From: an uncultured bacterium
Lineage (GTDB): Bacteria > Pseudomonadota > Gammaproteobacteria > Burkholderiales > Burkholderiaceae_E
DNA length: 64,000 nt
Assembly: GCA_903907905.1 (NCBI GenBank)
Contig: CAIVPX010000131.1
Coordinates: forward strand, 1 to 64,000
Direction: 5' to 3'
The notes beneath the pieces were generated by a model. It was not told the DNA's origin. It worked only from the letters and a program-made list of their open reading frames with translations, and searched no databases. A program made the position numbers and the translations under genes. This document shows positions 31,379-43,746 of the stretch, piece after piece (position 1 is the stretch's first letter; the number at the start of each line of letters is the position of its first letter).

Positions 31379-31939
31379 ATGGACATCACGCAACCCGAAG
31401 ACGTTGCCGCAGACTGGGTGTTCGCCTACGGCTCGCTCATCTGGAACCCCGAATTCAACTACCAGCGGGCCGAGCTCGGCTGCCTGTACGGCTATCACCG
31501 GGCGTTTTGCATCGGCTCCACACGCTATCGCGGCACCCCGGAACGCCCCGGTGTCGTGCTGGGCCTTGACCGGGGCGGCATCTGCATCGGCGTGCTTTAC
31601 CAACTGCCGAGCACCGGCCGGCACGACGCACTGACCCAACTCTTTCGACGCGAGATGCCGGTCTGGGAAGACCGCGTGTATCGCCCCTCCGAGCTCAGCG
31701 CGCGGCTGGCCGATGGTTCGCAGGTGCGAGCGCTGGCTTTCGTGGCCGAGCGCAGCAGCCGGTCCTACCGGCGTATGCCCGAAGACGAGGTGCTGGCGCG
31801 CCTGCGCGACTCGCACGGGCTTCGCGGACCCAACCGCGACTACGCGATCAACACCTGGCAGGCGCTGCGCGAGCGCGGCGTGCGCGACTCGCGACTCGAG
31901 CGCATCGCCCGACTGCTCACCAACGATCCGGTACGCTAG
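31379..31939 (+). CDS. Gamma-glutamylcyclotransferase, ChaC-like
   Basis: A 186-residue protein with the GGCT fold: VFAYGSLIWNPEF at the N-terminus forms the conserved YGSL substrate loop, and RRMPEDEVLARL holds the downstream acidic residue region. ChaC enzymes cleave glutathione to 5-oxoproline and Cys-Gly. The start at 31379 gives the family N-terminus; no strong ribosome binding site is visible. A weak inverted repeat (GCGGCG/CGCCGC, 31940-31963) follows the stop and may act as a terminator shared with the convergent phzF-like gene. Confidence 0.9.
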   Translation: MDITQPEDVAADWVFAYGSLIWNPEFNYQRAELGCLYGYHRAFCIGSTRYRGTPERPGVVLGLDRGGICIGVLYQLPSTGRHDALTQLFRREMPVWEDRVYRPSELSARLADGSQVRALAFVAERSSRSYRRMPEDEVLARLRDSHGLRGPNRDYAINTWQALRERGVRDSRLERIARLLTNDPVR

Positions 31940-31969
31940 GCGGCGCCGAAAATAGGTCGCCGCAGGCGA

Positions 31970-32875
31970 TCACAGCCTCACCGTGCCGCGGATCAGGCTT
32001 GCGCAGGCACCACCCACCCAAACCTGTCCCGCCTCGTCGCGCTCAAGGTGGATGCGGCCCGCCCGGCCCAGCGCCGTCCCCTGGCTGGCCACATAGCGTG
32101 GCGGCGCAAGGCCCGATTCGATCAGCCACTGCCCGATCGCCGCGTTGAGGCTGCCCGTCACCGGGTCTTCGCGCAACGCGCCCCCGGCCGAGAAGAAGGC
32201 GCGGACCTCGATGAATGGCGGGGCGCCGTCGCCGTACCGGCCCAGAACGCCGACCTTGCCCCGGGGGCCGACGACGCCCAGGTCCAACCCGGCCAGCACC
32301 GCCGCATCGGGCGTCAGCGCCAGCACCTGCTCGGCCGATTGCAGCATGACCGCGCGCCAGCGGGGGCCGTTGTCGCACCAGGCGTGAGCGATGATGTCCG
32401 CGCGTGCAATGCCAAGCCCGCGTGCGATCACATCGAGGTCAGCCGCATCGAGCGGGCCGCTGCGAACGCGGGGCGGCGCAGCAAACGCCAGGCAGTCGCC
32501 GATGGACCGGATGCGGATCAGCCCGGCCTCGCATTGCTGCACCCATTCGTCGCCCTTTGACCGGCCGCCCGACGCCAGCCACGCAAAACAAGAACCCAGC
32601 GTCGGATGCCCGGCGAAGGGCAATTCACGGCCCGGGCTGAAGATGCGCACCCGGTAGTCGGCAGAAGGCGCATCAGGCGGCAGCAGAAAGGTCGTCTCCG
32701 ACAGGTTGGTCCAGTCGGCAAAGGCCTGCATGGTCTGCGTGGACAATCCCTCGGCATCCAGCACCACCGCCAGCGGATTGCCGCCCAGGGCCGTCGCGCT
32801 GAAGACATCGACCTGCATGAACGGGCGATCACGCACCTGGGTGGTACCCCCTGCCTGTCCGGTCTGCTCACTCAT
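31970..32875 (-). CDS. PhzF family isomerase
   Basis: A 301-residue PhzF/diaminopimelate-epimerase-fold protein. Marks include VDVFSATALGGNPLAVV, the catalytic Glu60 in NLSETTF, and RIFSPGRELPFAGHPTLGS (in pieces). PhzF-like proteins isomerise small hydroxyaromatic or amino-acid-like substrates; in organisms without the phenazine operon the role is unknown, and no phenazine gene is seen here. ATG 32875 is used; ATG 32818 would remove 19 polar residues and is nearly as plausible. It is divergent from the ammonia-lyase gene. Confidence 0.88.
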   Translation of the reverse strand: MSEQTGQAGGTTQVRDRPFMQVDVFSATALGGNPLAVVLDAEGLSTQTMQAFADWTNLSETTFLLPPDAPSADYRVRIFSPGRELPFAGHPTLGSCFAWLASGGRSKGDEWVQQCEAGLIRIRSIGDCLAFAAPPRVRSGPLDAADLDVIARGLGIARADIIAHAWCDNGPRWRAVMLQSAEQVLALTPDAAVLAGLDLGVVGPRGKVGVLGRYGDGAPPFIEVRAFFSAGGALREDPVTGSLNAAIGQWLIESGLAPPRYVASQGTALGRAGRIHLERDEAGQVWVGGACASLIRGTVRL

Positions 32876-32941
32876 GCTGGCTCCGCGATGAAACACGACC
32901 CGACCATGTCGGTCCCGTGCGAAACACTCTACACTCGCGAC

Positions 32942-33910
32942 ATGATCCTTCCGATCGATTATGCCGACATTGTCGCTGCCAGCGAGCGGCTCGATGGCGT
33001 GGCCTTGTGCACGCCCGTCCTCAGCAACGCCGAGGCCAATGCCCGGAGCGGGGCCGAACTCTTTTTCAAGTGCGAAAACCTGCAGCGCATCGGTGCCTTC
33101 AAGTTTCGAGGCGCCTACAACGCGCTGGCGCGCTTCGATGCCGAGGCCCGGCGCGGCGGCGTACTCACCTACTCGTCGGGCAATCATGCCCAGGCGATCG
33201 CGCTGGCCGCGCGACTGCTGGGCATGCCGGCGCTCATCGTCATGCCCAAGGACGCGCCGGCCATCAAGATCGCGGTCACCCGCCGTCATGGCGCCGAGAT
33301 CGTTCTGTACGATCGTTACACCGAAGACCGCGAGGCCTTGGGCAGCCGGCTCGCCGCCGAACGCGGCATGACGCTGATTCCGCCCTATGACCACCCCGAT
33401 GTCATGGCGGGGCAGGGCACCGCCGCCAAGGAACTGTTCGAAGAGGTTGGCCCGCTCGATGTGCTGCTGGTCTGCGTCGGGGGCGGCGGCCTGATCTCCG
33501 GTTGCGCAGTGAGCGCAGCCGCCCTGTCGCCACAGTGCCGGGTGATCGGCGTCGAGCCGCAGGCGGGCAACGATGTCCAACAATCACTCAGAACCGGCGA
33601 ACGCGTCCGGATCGACGTGCCCCAGACCATCGCCGACGGCGCCCAGACGCAGTCTCCCGGTCTGCTCACCTTCGAGGTCATCCGGCACCGGGTCTCGAAC
33701 ATCGTCACCGTGAGCGACGAGGCGCTGGTCCGGAGCATGCGCTTCTTCGTCGAGCAGATGAAGATCGTGGTCGAGCCCACCGGTTGCCTGGGTGCAGCGG
33801 CGGCCCTTGAGGGCTTGGTGCCCATCGCGGGCAAGCGGGTCGGGATCGTGCTGAGCGGTGGCAATGTCGACGCGCAGCGGCTGGCCGCCTTGCTGACGAC
33901 CGAAGCCTGA
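32942..33910 (+). CDS. Threonine/threo-3-hydroxyaspartate ammonia-lyase (serine racemase family)
   Basis: A 322-residue PLP enzyme of fold type II. Lys54 in AFKFRGA is the expected Schiff-base lysine; SSGNHAQA and the glycine loop CVGGGGLISG bind substrate and phosphate. It lacks the C-terminal ACT-like regulatory domains of biosynthetic IlvA, so it is a catabolic threonine dehydratase, hydroxyaspartate dehydratase or serine racemase; sequence alone does not separate these. The longer upstream ORF is only antisense to phzF. Confidence 0.9.
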   Translation: MILPIDYADIVAASERLDGVALCTPVLSNAEANARSGAELFFKCENLQRIGAFKFRGAYNALARFDAEARRGGVLTYSSGNHAQAIALAARLLGMPALIVMPKDAPAIKIAVTRRHGAEIVLYDRYTEDREALGSRLAAERGMTLIPPYDHPDVMAGQGTAAKELFEEVGPLDVLLVCVGGGGLISGCAVSAAALSPQCRVIGVEPQAGNDVQQSLRTGERVRIDVPQTIADGAQTQSPGLLTFEVIRHRVSNIVTVSDEALVRSMRFFVEQMKIVVEPTGCLGAAAALEGLVPIAGKRVGIVLSGGNVDAQRLAALLTTEA

Positions 33911-33980
33911 GGCCGCACCCACGCAAGCCCTGCCTGCTTGCCCGCGTGCGCTTGGGCTGAGCGCAAGGCTCGCCCCAGGA

Positions 33981-34592
33981 TCAGCCCAGCGGACTGACAC
34001 CGATCAGGCGCGCATGCAGCGCGAAGGCAAACACGCCCCAGGCCAGGCAACCCGCGCACAGCACCAGCAGATCGGCCCATCGCGATGCGGGATGCGCCCC
34101 GCCTTGCGCCCCGATACTGGGCGCGACGGCCGATGCAGACGCTCCCGCGTCCCGCCGGCGCGCGCTGCGGAAATCGAACACCGCCCAAATAAGAAAAGCG
34201 CCAAACAGCACCGCATCCGCGAGCGTTCCATTGGCCAGCAAATGGGCGAGTGCCCAGACCTTGACGCCGAGCACCATCGGGTGGCGAAGCCTGCGCTTGA
34301 TCGCATTGCCAGGCACAAACGACGCGGCGAGCAAGACGAACGCAATCAGGCTGAGCAAGGCCGCCAGATGACGCGCGCCGCGCCACACCGGCCACAACTC
34401 GGTCGGCGACTGTCGCGCTGCGGCATACCCCATGACGATAAGTACGAGTCCGACCAGGGAAACGGCCGACACCAGGCCCCTCCAGGCGCCCGGGCCGATG
34501 CGGCCGATGATGTGGCTGCGCCAGCCCTCGGCAACGATGCGTACGGAGTGGGCCGACAGAAACAGCAACAATCCGACGAACAGCATCGACAT
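33981..34592 (-). CDS. NnrU family membrane protein
   Basis: A 203-residue protein with about six hydrophobic segments. It matches the NnrU family (FLSAHSVRI, LRHPMVLGVKVWALAHLLANG), named from a gene near nitric oxide reductase in Rhodobacter but of unknown activity, with a fold related to isoprenylcysteine methyltransferases. ATG 34592 is preferred over ATG 34598 because AGGGG then lies 6 bases upstream. No denitrification gene is next to it; the neighbour upstream is an Rrf2 regulator on the same strand. Confidence 0.85.
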   Translation of the reverse strand: MSMLFVGLLLFLSAHSVRIVAEGWRSHIIGRIGPGAWRGLVSAVSLVGLVLIVMGYAAARQSPTELWPVWRGARHLAALLSLIAFVLLAASFVPGNAIKRRLRHPMVLGVKVWALAHLLANGTLADAVLFGAFLIWAVFDFRSARRRDAGASASAVAPSIGAQGGAHPASRWADLLVLCAGCLAWGVFAFALHARLIGVSPLG

Positions 34593-34637
34593 GGACATCC
34601 CCTGGGTACCGTACCCGCCCGTTGCGGCGGGGCAGCC

Positions 34638-35045
34638 CTAGAGAATACGGGAAGTCTCCCGCTCGTCGATCAGTTGCTGCAGCGAAACGGTATCGAGAAA
34701 GTCCATGGCCCGACGCCGCAACTGCTCCCAGACCTCGGCGCCCAGCACGGGTTCGGCCGTCTCGCGCGAGCCAGCCACCGGCGCATCGAGCTGATCGACG
34801 CAATACACGATGTCGCCGATGCTGATGTCGCGTGCCGCCCTCGCCAGCACATAGCCGCCACCGGGGCCGCGGAACCCTTCGACCAGCTCGTGACGACGCA
34901 TCAGGCCAAACAGATGTTCAAGGTGCGACAGCGAAACCTCGAGCGACGCGGCAATATCGGCCAGGCGGGCGGGTGAACTTGCGCGATGCCGGCCGAGTTC
35001 TACCAGGGCCGCGGTAGCGATCCGGGCTTTGGTGGACACTTTCAT
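34638..35045 (-). CDS. Rrf2 family transcriptional regulator without iron-sulfur cysteines
   Basis: A 135-residue Rrf2 protein: MKVSTKARIATAALVEL, the winged helix with VSLSHLEHLFGLMRRHELV, and the wing GFRGPGGGYVLAR. IscR and NsrR bind a cluster through three cysteines at about 90-106; here the region (DQLDAPVAGSRETAEP) has none, and the only cysteine is Cys82. It therefore probably does not hold a canonical cluster. GGGAG lies 9 bases before ATG 35045. It is divergent from the NhaR-like gene and 45 bases upstream of nnrU, which it may regulate. Confidence 0.88.
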   Translation of the reverse strand: MKVSTKARIATAALVELGRHRASSPARLADIAASLEVSLSHLEHLFGLMRRHELVEGFRGPGGGYVLARAARDISIGDIVYCVDQLDAPVAGSRETAEPVLGAEVWEQLRRRAMDFLDTVSLQQLIDERETSRIL

Positions 35046-35141
35046 GAGCGTAACTCCCAGGCGTTTTGTTTCAACGATCTTAGGGGTCGCCAAAGTTTCG
35101 GTATATTCGTTTGTTCCGGCTTAATGGATCGGAATTTCCGA

Positions 35142-36113
35142 ATGATGAACTACAAGCATCTACAGTATTTCTGGCGGGTCGCGCGCGCGGGTAGCCTGCT
35201 TCAGGCGAGCGAGGACGCTCATGTGACGCCGCAGACGATGAGCGAGCAAATCCACGAACTCGAAGCCTCCCTCAACACCAAGCTCTTCGAGCGCGAGGGG
35301 CGGCGCTTGAAGCTGACCGAGGCCGGGCAACTGGCCTTTGACTACGCCGAGCGGATCTTCTCGCTCGGCGCAGAAGCCGAGGCGGCGCTTCGCAGCACCG
35401 GCGGCGCACAGGCCGTCAACTTTCGGGTCGGGATCGCCGATGTGGTGCCCAAGACCGTCGCTTACCGACTACTCGAACCGGCCATGTGCATCGACCGCCC
35501 GGTTCACCTCACCGCCCGGGAGTGGAAGCTCGACGGATTGCTTGCCGAACTGGCGATGCACCGGCTCGATATGGTGATCGCCGACAGCCCCACACCTGCT
35601 GATGTCAGCGTTCGGGCCTTCAATCATCGGCTGGGCGACTCGGGCCTGTGTTTCATGGCCGCCCCGAAACTTCTCGACAACAAGCGCGGGCGCTTTCCGC
35701 AATGCCTGACCGACATGCCTATCCTGATGCCCGGCCAGGACACCGCGCTCCATGGCCGCTTGCTGAGATGGTTTGAGCGTCACAACATCACTCCAAAGCT
35801 GGTCGGCGAGTTTGACGATGCGGCCCTCATGAAGGCGTTCGGCCGAGCGGGTCTGGGTGTCTTCGCGTCGCCCTCAGCGCAGGCCCGTGAGGTGATGGCC
35901 CATTACGGCGTGCGCCGTCTAGGCACCACCGAGGAGGTGCGCCAGGAGTTCTTTGCGATTTCGGTGCAGCGGCAAACCACTCACCCCTGCGTCAAGGCCC
36001 TTTTGGAACACGCCGGCAGTTCATTGCCGACCGCCCCATCCCCTGACACGACCGGACCTGCATCGGTTAAAGCTGCGCTGAGCCCGAAAGTTCGGCGAGG
36101 GTTGCGTCGATGA
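35142..36113 (+). CDS. LysR family regulator, NhaR-like
   Basis: A 323-residue LysR regulator. The N-terminal DNA-binding domain (YKHLQYFWRVARAGSLLQAS) and the VTPQTMSEQIHELE recognition helix are closest to NhaR, the activator of the Na+/H+ antiporter gene. A LysR substrate-binding domain follows (about 95-290). No nhaA is present in the window, so the target is unknown. ATGs at 35124, 35142 and 35145 are all possible. The 3' end overlaps nudC by 47 bases tail to tail. Confidence 0.87.
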   Translation: MMNYKHLQYFWRVARAGSLLQASEDAHVTPQTMSEQIHELEASLNTKLFEREGRRLKLTEAGQLAFDYAERIFSLGAEAEAALRSTGGAQAVNFRVGIADVVPKTVAYRLLEPAMCIDRPVHLTAREWKLDGLLAELAMHRLDMVIADSPTPADVSVRAFNHRLGDSGLCFMAAPKLLDNKRGRFPQCLTDMPILMPGQDTALHGRLLRWFERHNITPKLVGEFDDAALMKAFGRAGLGVFASPSAQAREVMAHYGVRRLGTTEEVRQEFFAISVQRQTTHPCVKALLEHAGSSLPTAPSPDTTGPASVKAALSPKVRRGLRR

Positions 36114-36909
36114 GCGCGCGCGCGATGCTCAGGCGCGGCGGCATCGCGGGCAAGGCGTGCGGGTCGAACCACTGGGCATCAGCCAGTTCATTCGGATCGA
36201 TTCGAATGTCGCCCGATGCCCATTCGGCACGAAACGCGATCATGAGCGAATTCGGAAAGGGCCAGCTCTGGCTACCAAAATAGCGCAGATCCCGAATCTC
36301 CAGACCGACTTCTTCCCGGACCTCTCTCACGACCGCCTGCTCGATGGTTTCACCGGCCTCCAGAAAGCCCGCCAGCGCGCTATACCGTCCAGCCGGGAAA
36401 TTGATCCCGCGCCCAAGCAGCATCTGGCGACCCCGCGTGACCATGACCATCATGGCCGGCGAGATACGCGGGTAAGTGCTTAGATTGCAGCGCGTGCAGC
36501 GGCGAGCACGTTCATTGGGAATATGATCGGTGGCATCGCCGCAGGCGCCACAGAATCGATGGGTGCGGTCCCACTCGAGCACCTGCACGGCGCGCATCGC
36601 GATGGCCAGATCGATGTCATCGAGCGAGCCGAACCACTGCCGCAAACCGGCTGCACGCAAGCCCTCGGGCAAGCGATCAGGCAGCAACGCCGCATCGATC
36701 GCCACGGCCAGATGATCACGTCCCTGGTGACGGCCCACGGCGTGCACCCGCTGCGGGCTGAGCCCGAAGGTGCGGTAAAAGCCCCAGGGCATGGCCCGCG
36801 CAAGCGCGTCGCTCAGTACCAGCGCATCGCCTGCGAACACATGCGCGATGGCGTCGTCATGCAGTTGCAGATCGAGTGCGGCCTCGAAGTCATCAGGTGA
36901 TCGAATCAT
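36067..36909 (-). CDS. nudC: NADH pyrophosphatase / NAD-decapping Nudix hydrolase
   Basis: A 280-residue NudC. A zinc ribbon with four cysteines (CGACGDATDH...CTRC, about 122-145) precedes the Nudix box GFLEAGETIEQAVVREVREE; the NudC-specific SQWFDPH-like C-terminal region is also present. It cleaves NADH to NMNH and AMP and removes NAD caps from RNA. Its ATG overlaps the prfC stop by four bases (ATGA), an arrangement that suggests coupled expression with the release-factor gene. Confidence 0.94.
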   Translation of the reverse strand: MIRSPDDFEAALDLQLHDDAIAHVFAGDALVLSDALARAMPWGFYRTFGLSPQRVHAVGRHQGRDHLAVAIDAALLPDRLPEGLRAAGLRQWFGSLDDIDLAIAMRAVQVLEWDRTHRFCGACGDATDHIPNERARRCTRCNLSTYPRISPAMMVMVTRGRQMLLGRGINFPAGRYSALAGFLEAGETIEQAVVREVREEVGLEIRDLRYFGSQSWPFPNSLMIAFRAEWASGDIRIDPNELADAQWFDPHALPAMPPRLSIARALIDATLAELSGSAQL

Positions 36910-38504
36910 GCGAGTCGTTCTCCATGCTCGCGCGTGGCGAGGAAGCGCACTGCCGGCCAGGCTTCCATCGTGACCTGCAGGTTGTATCGGTTGGGCGCCA
37001 GATACACCGGGTTGCCATCGACATCAAGCGCCAGCCGGTGCGCCTGCTCACGCTCGAATTTCTTGCGCGCGGCCTCGTCCGGAAACACCAGCCAGCGGGC
37101 AAGGTTGGTGTCGCTGACATCGTAGACCGCATCGACCTGGTACTCGGTTTGAAGCCGGTGGGCCACGATCTCGAATTGCAGCGGCCCGACCGCGCCCAGC
37201 AGCAAATGGCCCATGGCGTTGTTGAAGACCTGAATGGCGCCTTCTTCACCGAGTTCCTTGAGGCCTTTGGCCAATTGCTTGGCCTTGAAGGGATCCCGGG
37301 CACGGGCCACGCGAAAGATTTCGGGTGCGAAGTACGGGATGCCCCGAAAGGCGAGCTTTTCACCTTCCGTGAGCGTATCGCCGATTTGCAGCTGACCATG
37401 GTTATGCAGACCGATGATGTCGCCGGCCACGGCGGACTCGCTTGCCACGCGCTCATTGGCCATGAAGGACAAGGCGTGCGCGAGCTTCAACTCGCGCCCG
37501 GTTCGCTGGTGCACCACCCGGCAGCCCGGCTCGTAGCGGCCCGAGCAGATTCTGAGAAAGGCAATTCGATCGCGATGGCGCGGGTCCATGTTGGCCTGGA
37601 TCTTGAATACGAACCCGGTGAAGGCGGGCTCATCGGGGCGCACCTCTCGGCTTGCCGCCTGCCGGGGCTGGGGCGCCGGCGCCCAGTCGACCAGTGCCTG
37701 TAGGATTTCCCGCACCCCGAAGTTGTTGATCGCCGAGCCAAACAGCACAGGCGTCTGCATGCCGGCCAGAAAGAGTTCGACATCGAAGGGGGCGCTCGCG
37801 GCCCGCATCAGTTCAACCTCGCCACGCAAGGCCCCGATTTCATCGGGGAACAATTCGTCGAGCCGCGGGTTGTCGAGGCCCTCGATCAGCTCTTCGTCGG
37901 TACTCACCCGGCTTTCGCCAGCAGCAAACCGAAGCAGGCGATCGTGTCGCAGGTCAAATACGCCCCGAAAGCGCTTGCCCATGCCCAGTGGCCATGCGAG
38001 CGGTGCGCAGTCGATCTTGAGGACCAACTCCACTTCTTCGATCAGACTGATCGGCTCGCGCACCTCGCGATCGAGCTTGTTGATGAAGGTGATGATGGGG
38101 GTGTTGCGCATCCGGCAAACGTCGAGCAGCTTGATGGTGCGCTCTTCCACCCCCTTGGCCGCATCGATCACCATGACGGCCGCATCCACCGCAGTGAGGA
38201 CGCGATAGGTGTCTTCGGAAAAGTCTTCGTGGCCAGGCGTATCGAGCAAATTGATGGTGTGCCCGACATAGTCGAACTGCATTACGGAGCTGCTGACCGA
38301 AATGCCGCGCTGCTTTTCCACCTCCATCCAGTCGGAGGTGGCGTGCTTGGCGCTTTTCCGTGCCTTGACCGTGCCGGCCTGCTGGATTGCACCGCCAAAG
38401 AGCAACAGCTTTTCTGTGAGCGTGGTCTTGCCCGCATCCGGGTGAGAGATGATCGCGAAGGTGCGTCGTCGCGCGACCTCTTCGGCAAGCGAGCCGATGG
38501 ACAT
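36906..38504 (-). CDS. prfC: Peptide chain release factor 3
   Basis: A 532-residue translational GTPase that recycles RF1/RF2. The G domain has the P-loop SHPDAGKTT (about 20-28), DTPGHEDFSEDT switch II region and NKLDRE; the RF3 C-terminal domain ends REHGERLA. ATG 38504 (MSIGSLAEEVARRRTFAIISHP) matches the family; an in-frame ATG at 38591 would extend into gyrB. It sits 19 bases after the gyrB stop and overlaps nudC by four bases. Confidence 0.97.
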   Translation of the reverse strand: MSIGSLAEEVARRRTFAIISHPDAGKTTLTEKLLLFGGAIQQAGTVKARKSAKHATSDWMEVEKQRGISVSSSVMQFDYVGHTINLLDTPGHEDFSEDTYRVLTAVDAAVMVIDAAKGVEERTIKLLDVCRMRNTPIITFINKLDREVREPISLIEEVELVLKIDCAPLAWPLGMGKRFRGVFDLRHDRLLRFAAGESRVSTDEELIEGLDNPRLDELFPDEIGALRGEVELMRAASAPFDVELFLAGMQTPVLFGSAINNFGVREILQALVDWAPAPQPRQAASREVRPDEPAFTGFVFKIQANMDPRHRDRIAFLRICSGRYEPGCRVVHQRTGRELKLAHALSFMANERVASESAVAGDIIGLHNHGQLQIGDTLTEGEKLAFRGIPYFAPEIFRVARARDPFKAKQLAKGLKELGEEGAIQVFNNAMGHLLLGAVGPLQFEIVAHRLQTEYQVDAVYDVSDTNLARWLVFPDEAARKKFEREQAHRLALDVDGNPVYLAPNRYNLQVTMEAWPAVRFLATREHGERLA

Positions 38505-38523
38505 GAGTAGCCGTTTCCCGGTG

Positions 38524-42125
<3,602 letters not shown>

Positions 42126-42292
42126 GGTTTCAGGCTCCTTATGTTGCTGATAGATGTACGGAGAACAAGTCTGTTGAGAAACGGAAAAAGTGTTTGTGCG
42201 GCAGCCACTTGGGTGTTTTGCTGGGCTGTTTGGAAGTTGTGCTGCGCACTGTGCAGGGGCTCGAACAACTTGGACGATTGGCAAGATGATGC

Positions 42293-42308
42293 GGTTTGTT
42301 CACAAACC
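42293..42308. other. Perfect 7-bp inverted repeat between dnaA and dnaN
   Basis: GGTTTGT and ACAAACC are perfect reverse complements separated by TC. The core TTGTTCACA (42296-42304) differs from a DnaA box at two positions. The site lies 32 bases from the perfect DnaA box and could be a weak DnaA site or an operator for dnaN. Confidence 0.45.
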
Positions 42309-42340
42309 GTCCCGCGCTTGCCGGCGCGTTCATGATGGGT

Positions 42341-42349
42341 TTATCCACA
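42341..42349 (+). promoter_or_regulatory. Perfect DnaA box TTATCCACA
   Basis: The nonamer TTATCCACA is identical to the high-affinity E. coli R1-type box and lies 14 bases after the dnaA stop (on the dnaA-to-dnaN side). It is the only perfect box I find near the replication genes. It may belong to oriC or to control of dnaN transcription. Confidence 0.75.
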
Positions 42350-42363
42350 GGATATTCCATGGG

Positions 42364-43746
42364 TCATCCCCGCAAGGTCTGTTCAAGGACATGAAGCTGT
42401 CGGTTCATGTCCTGGTCATGCTGGCGAATTTCGGCGATGCGCTTGACCGCATGCATGACCGTGGTGTGATCACGCCCGCCGAAGGCTTCACCAATTTCCG
42501 GGAAACTCTTTTGCGTGAGCTCCTTGGCGAAATACATGGCCACCTGTCGGGCGCGAGCGATGTGTGCAGGTCTGCGTTTGCTGTACATGTCGGCGACTTT
42601 GATCTTGAAGAAGTCGGAGACGGTTTTCTGGATGGACTCAATTGAGACCGGAGCACGATTGAGCGCGAGGATGTCCTTGAGTGCTTCGCGGGCGAGTTCG
42701 GCACCGATGGGCTTGTCGCGAAAGCGCGCGTAGGCGATGACCCGAAGCAGCGCGCCTTCGAGTTCGCGTACGTTGGAGCGCAGGTGCTTGGCGATGAAAA
42801 AGGCCACCTCTTCAGGCAGGCGCGCACGCGAGAGCTCGGCTTTCTTCAGCAGGATGGCCACCCGCATTTCGAGTTCGGGGGGTTCAATTTCAACGATCAG
42901 GCCCGAGCCAAAGCGTGAGACCAGTCGCTCTTCGATACCGGACAACTCCTTCGGGTAGCTGTCGCAGGTGAGGATGAGTTGCTTGCGCCCGGTGAGCAGG
43001 GCCTCGAAGGTATAGAAGAATTCTTCCTGCGTACGGTCCTTGCCGCCGAGAAACTGGATGTCGTCAACCAGTAGTAGATCGAGGGATTGATATTTCGCCT
43101 TGAAATCGGAGAGCGATTTGCGCTGGATGCCGCGGACCATTTCGTCGAAATAGTCCTGCGCATGAATGTAACGAACGCGCAGGCCCGCCTGGCGTTGTCG
43201 CAGGGCATTGCCGACGGCATGTAGCAAATGGGTTTTGCCCAGGCCCACTCCGCCATACAGAAAGAGCGGGTTGTATTGCGTGCCGGGGTGTTCGACCACT
43301 TGAAGGGCTGCGGACCATGCCATCTGGTTGGCCTTGCCGTGCACGAAGCTGTCAAAGCTCAGATCAGGGCGCAACCGGGCCGGATCGGGTTCGGCATTGA
43401 GTGCTTGGCGCTGGAGATCGACCGCGGGCGCTTCATTGATGAAGTCGTCGGCATCATTGGGCGCGTGTAGCTCGGATGTGGCGGCAGGTGTTGCGTCAGC
43501 GCTGCGGTAGACCTCGAAGGACAGATCGATCGGACCGCCAAAGGCGTCTGTTGCCACAGCGTTGATGCGGCTTTCAAACTGTGCCCGGATCAGGTTGAGC
43601 TTGAATTGACCGGGCACACCAAGGCGCAGACGCCGAGTGTCTGGCTCAAAGCCAATGAACACCAGCGGTCTGATCCAGGGTTTGAACTGTTGCGCGGGCA
43701 ACTCGGATTCGAGTCGCGCAACGCAGTCTAGCCAGCGGTCCAGCAT
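42364..43746 (-). CDS. dnaA: Chromosomal replication initiator DnaA
   Basis: A 460-residue DnaA. The N-terminal domain (about 1-90) and a variable linker are followed by the AAA+ domain with Walker A GGVGLGKTH (165-173) and Walker B LLLVDDIQF, then the box-binding domain with FGGRDHTTVMHAVKRI. It opens oriC and loads DnaB. ATG 43746 gives the standard MLDRWLDCVARLE start; a TTG at 43767 would add seven residues. A possible -10 (TAAAAT, complement of 43793-43798) lies about 47 bases upstream without a clear -35. Confidence 0.99.
   Translation of the reverse strand: MLDRWLDCVARLESELPAQQFKPWIRPLVFIGFEPDTRRLRLGVPGQFKLNLIRAQFESRINAVATDAFGGPIDLSFEVYRSADATPAATSELHAPNDADDFINEAPAVDLQRQALNAEPDPARLRPDLSFDSFVHGKANQMAWSAALQVVEHPGTQYNPLFLYGGVGLGKTHLLHAVGNALRQRQAGLRVRYIHAQDYFDEMVRGIQRKSLSDFKAKYQSLDLLLVDDIQFLGGKDRTQEEFFYTFEALLTGRKQLILTCDSYPKELSGIEERLVSRFGSGLIVEIEPPELEMRVAILLKKAELSRARLPEEVAFFIAKHLRSNVRELEGALLRVIAYARFRDKPIGAELAREALKDILALNRAPVSIESIQKTVSDFFKIKVADMYSKRRPAHIARARQVAMYFAKELTQKSFPEIGEAFGGRDHTTVMHAVKRIAEIRQHDQDMNRQLHVLEQTLRG

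Larger units (their letters stand above)
42126..42363. other. dnaA-dnaN intergenic region, candidate replication-control region
   Basis: The 238-base spacer is the longest gene-free stretch of the window. It contains one perfect DnaA box and a perfect inverted repeat (see separate entries) but no obvious AT-rich unwinding element or cluster of further boxes. Origins of some bacteria lie between dnaA and dnaN, so this is one of two candidate sites; the other is the dnaA-rpmH gap. No open reading frame of note is seen. Confidence 0.4.

Noticed and set aside
28615-31389. 924-codon open frame antisense to topB
   Set aside because: It mirrors topB over its whole length, has no recognisable domain, and is explained by high GC content reducing stop codons on the opposite strand.
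32876-33583. N-terminal extension of the PhzF-like frame
   Set aside because: It lies antisense to the clear PLP ammonia-lyase gene, and the PhzF family start fits 32875 or 32818.
33911-33980. Hairpin terminator between the ammonia-lyase and nnrU genes
   Set aside because: GCAAGC/GCTTGC arms are only 6 bp and no T-run follows; too weak to annotate.
42296-42304. TTGTTCACA as a second DnaA box
   Set aside because: Two mismatches to TTATCCACA; reported only as part of the inverted repeat, not as a box.
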